This document shows, piece by piece, positions 62,754-64,000 of a stretch of 64,000 bases of DNA (within the stretch, counting starts at the first letter, position 1; each line of letters starts with the position of its first letter). Position numbers and translations under genes: made by a program. Location: positions 1 through 64,000 of the forward strand of contig CAJOEZ010000009.1 of assembly GCA_905233685.1 (NCBI GenBank), given 5' to 3'. This DNA comes from an uncultured Bacteroidales bacterium. Its GTDB lineage: Bacteria > Bacteroidota > Bacteroidia > Bacteroidales > F082. The notes under the pieces were generated by a model, which was not told the DNA's origin, searched no databases, and saw nothing but the letters and a program-made list of their open reading frames with translations.

Positions 62754-63311
62754 ATGGAATATTTATTAACAAGCAGACACCAGAAATCGCAGAGCATGGC
62801 AGCGGGCATATCATCCAAAATCTTGGAAATCAGGAAGGAGAATATAAAGCAGAGCCTCAGCGACATGGAGACCATGCGTCACCGTCAGGACTACGTGGCC
62901 ACCGTGGACGGGGTGATGTATTACGACGACTCGAAGGCCGAGAGCGTGAACGCCACATGGTTCACCTTCGAGAACATCGTGAAACCCGTCATCTGGATTG
63001 CGGGCGGCAACGACAAGGGCACCGACTTCAGCGACCTGAAACCCTCGGTCAGGAAAAACGTCAGGGCGCTCATCTGCCTCGGACCGAACAACACCAACCT
63101 GAGAAAGACCTTCAAGAACGACATCGGCGAGATTCTGCAAGCCGACACCGTTGAGACCGCCGTCGAGATGGCCTCACAGGTAGCCAAGGAAGACGACATC
63201 GTGCTGTTTTCGCCCGCCTGTCACGCCTACGGCAACAGCGAAAGCAACGAAGAAAAAGGCAACCGCTACATTGAATCCGTGAAGAGATTGGAAAATGAAC
63301 GTAATCAGTAA
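62754..63311 (+). CDS. murD: MurD C-terminal fragment (lacks UDP-binding and ATP-binding domains)
   Basis: The frame at the murD position is only 185 residues (ATG 62754) instead of about 440-450. It begins where a full MurD would be at the end of its central domain (TSRHQKSQSMAAGISSK, compare GxHNLYNSxAAG) and includes the C-terminal domain: METMRHRQDYV, GVMYYDDSKAESVNATW, WIAGGNDKG and LFSPACHAYGNSESNEEKGNRY. Missing are the N-terminal UDP-MurNAc domain and the P-loop GSNGKTT. In E. coli MurD, Thr321, Ser415 and Phe422 contact the D-Glu site; here the DSKAT Thr is Glu and the region around Phe422 differs. It overlaps ftsW by 17 bases. It is intact and in place but cannot ligate on its own. 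Confidence 0.8.
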   Translation: MEYLLTSRHQKSQSMAAGISSKILEIRKENIKQSLSDMETMRHRQDYVATVDGVMYYDDSKAESVNATWFTFENIVKPVIWIAGGNDKGTDFSDLKPSVRKNVRALICLGPNNTNLRKTFKNDIGEILQADTVETAVEMASQVAKEDDIVLFSPACHAYGNSESNEEKGNRYIESVKRLENERNQ

Positions 63312-64000
63312 AATATTTCGTGGCGACAAGGTCATCTGGATTGTAGCACTATTATTGGGAATCATCTCATTGATAGTGGTTTACAGTGCCTCAAGCGCCC
63401 TCGTAGTGAGGAACTTCGGCGGCAACACGGGTCGTTTGCTCCTCAAGCACGCGGGGACGTTGCTCATCGGCTTTGCCATGATGTTTCTTGCCTACAAGAT
63501 TGATTACCGGCGTTTTGCGAAGTTTGCGTGGTTCTTGTTGGTGCCTTGCATGGCCTTGTTGCTCTACACCTTGGTGTTCGGCAAGCACATCAACGCCGCC
63601 AACCGCACCATCAACCTGTTCGGCATCTCGTTCCAGCCGAGCGAAATCGCCAAAATCATCCTCATCACCTATCTTGCACGGCAGTTGGTGATGATGGGCG
63701 ACGGGCTGAACAATTTCAAGGAAGTCCTGATTAAACTGGCCTTGCCCATCCTCGTGACCGCCGCCTTGATTTTCCCCGAGAACCTTTCGACAGCAGCCAT
63801 TTTGGTGGTCGTGTGCATGGTGCTGCTCTTCATCGGGCGCGTCAAGTTCCTGCATATTCTGGCCATCATGGGTATTTGCGTCGTGGGCTTGGGTCTTTAT
63901 CTCCTCTTCGACGCAGCAAAGACCACCATCAGCAACAATAAGGCCGAGAAAGCCAAGACGGAAGGCGTAGCGGGCGTGGAGACCTTCAAGCCGAAGCAAA
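63295..64000 (+). CDS. ftsW: FtsW peptidoglycan glycosyltransferase (SEDS), partial
   Basis: The frame opens at ATG 63295, overlapping the murD fragment by 17 bases, and runs off the right edge after 235 residues. Transmembrane helices are at about 13-30, 52-68, 78-95, 146-163, 166-183 and 187-205. SASSALVVRN (about 31) and the diagnostic NLFGISFQPSEIAKI (about 108-122) identify the SEDS family member that polymerises glycan strands at the septum with FtsI. Confidence 0.9.
   Translation, partial: MNVISKIFRGDKVIWIVALLLGIISLIVVYSASSALVVRNFGGNTGRLLLKHAGTLLIGFAMMFLAYKIDYRRFAKFAWFLLVPCMALLLYTLVFGKHINAANRTINLFGISFQPSEIAKIILITYLARQLVMMGDGLNNFKEVLIKLALPILVTAALIFPENLSTAAILVVVCMVLLFIGRVKFLHILAIMGICVVGLGLYLLFDAAKTTISNNKAEKAKTEGVAGVETFKPKQ

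Overview
The window looks like chromosomal DNA of an anaerobic member of the order Bacteroidales (Bacteroidota). The evidence is consistent. Most genes with a readable leader carry the Bacteroidetes -7 element TAnnTTTG. Two proteins end in type IX secretion (T9SS) C-terminal sorting domains. A GlsA/GlsB-type glycine-lipid acyltransferase pair is present, and MurE has the meso-DAP motif DNPR. There are many short Bacteroidota-type lipoproteins and a Cys-rich TonB N-terminal domain familiar from this order. No tRNA, rRNA, CRISPR array, insertion sequence or prophage was seen.

Layout. (a) 1-7511, minus strand: hutI, a lipoprotein, a DUF5723-like outer-membrane protein, a small radical SAM enzyme, two tandem TonB-domain proteins sharing a Cys-rich leader, a 19-codon remnant of what looks like a third copy, and a secreted protein cut by the window edge. 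(b) 7599-14742: two tandem thioredoxins, WbqC, an aspartic-protease/PDZ lipoprotein, PgpH-type c-di-AMP phosphodiesterase, an NlpC/P60 peptidase and two paralogous lipoproteins that also share their promoter leader. (c) 14807-30934: central metabolism (pruA, fba, purB, pepD), a gingipain-family T9SS protease, a RelE/ParE toxin-antitoxin pair placed directly in front of purB, an MsbA-type exporter, a broken RhuM-Fic gene, a WYL regulator overlapping a DnaQ-like exonuclease, and rpmH. (d) 31029-40753: a surface-glycan block (two methyltransferases, GT2, YfhO-like membrane protein, two GT4, LicD, WecB). (e) 41220-53059: a 3852-residue T9SS adhesin-like protein built from about thirty GGGI beta-helix repeats, followed by a very small protein with a CTERM-like tail. 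(f) 53113-55988: GlsB/YeaQ-type membrane protein, engB and the glycine-lipid pair. (g) 56155-64000: the division and cell wall (dcw) cluster, with a three-repeat MraZ box, mraZ, rsmH, ftsL, ftsI, murE, mraY, a murD gene reduced to its C-terminal part, and the start of ftsW.

How it fits together. The dcw cluster, PgpH, NlpC/P60, glycine lipids, MsbA and the glycan block all serve the envelope. The C25 protease and the giant repeat protein are T9SS cargo for the surface. The most unusual observation is the murD locus: the reading frame is intact and in its normal place, but the UDP-binding and ATP-binding domains are absent and residues that normally contact D-glutamate are changed. Other points of interest are the tiny CTERM-tailed partner of the giant protein, the repeated Cys-leader TonB genes beside a radical SAM enzyme, the RhuM-Fic deletion, and a variant -7 promoter element (TAnnTTAGC) shared by four genes including mraZ. 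Family names come from recognising motifs by eye; no database search was possible.
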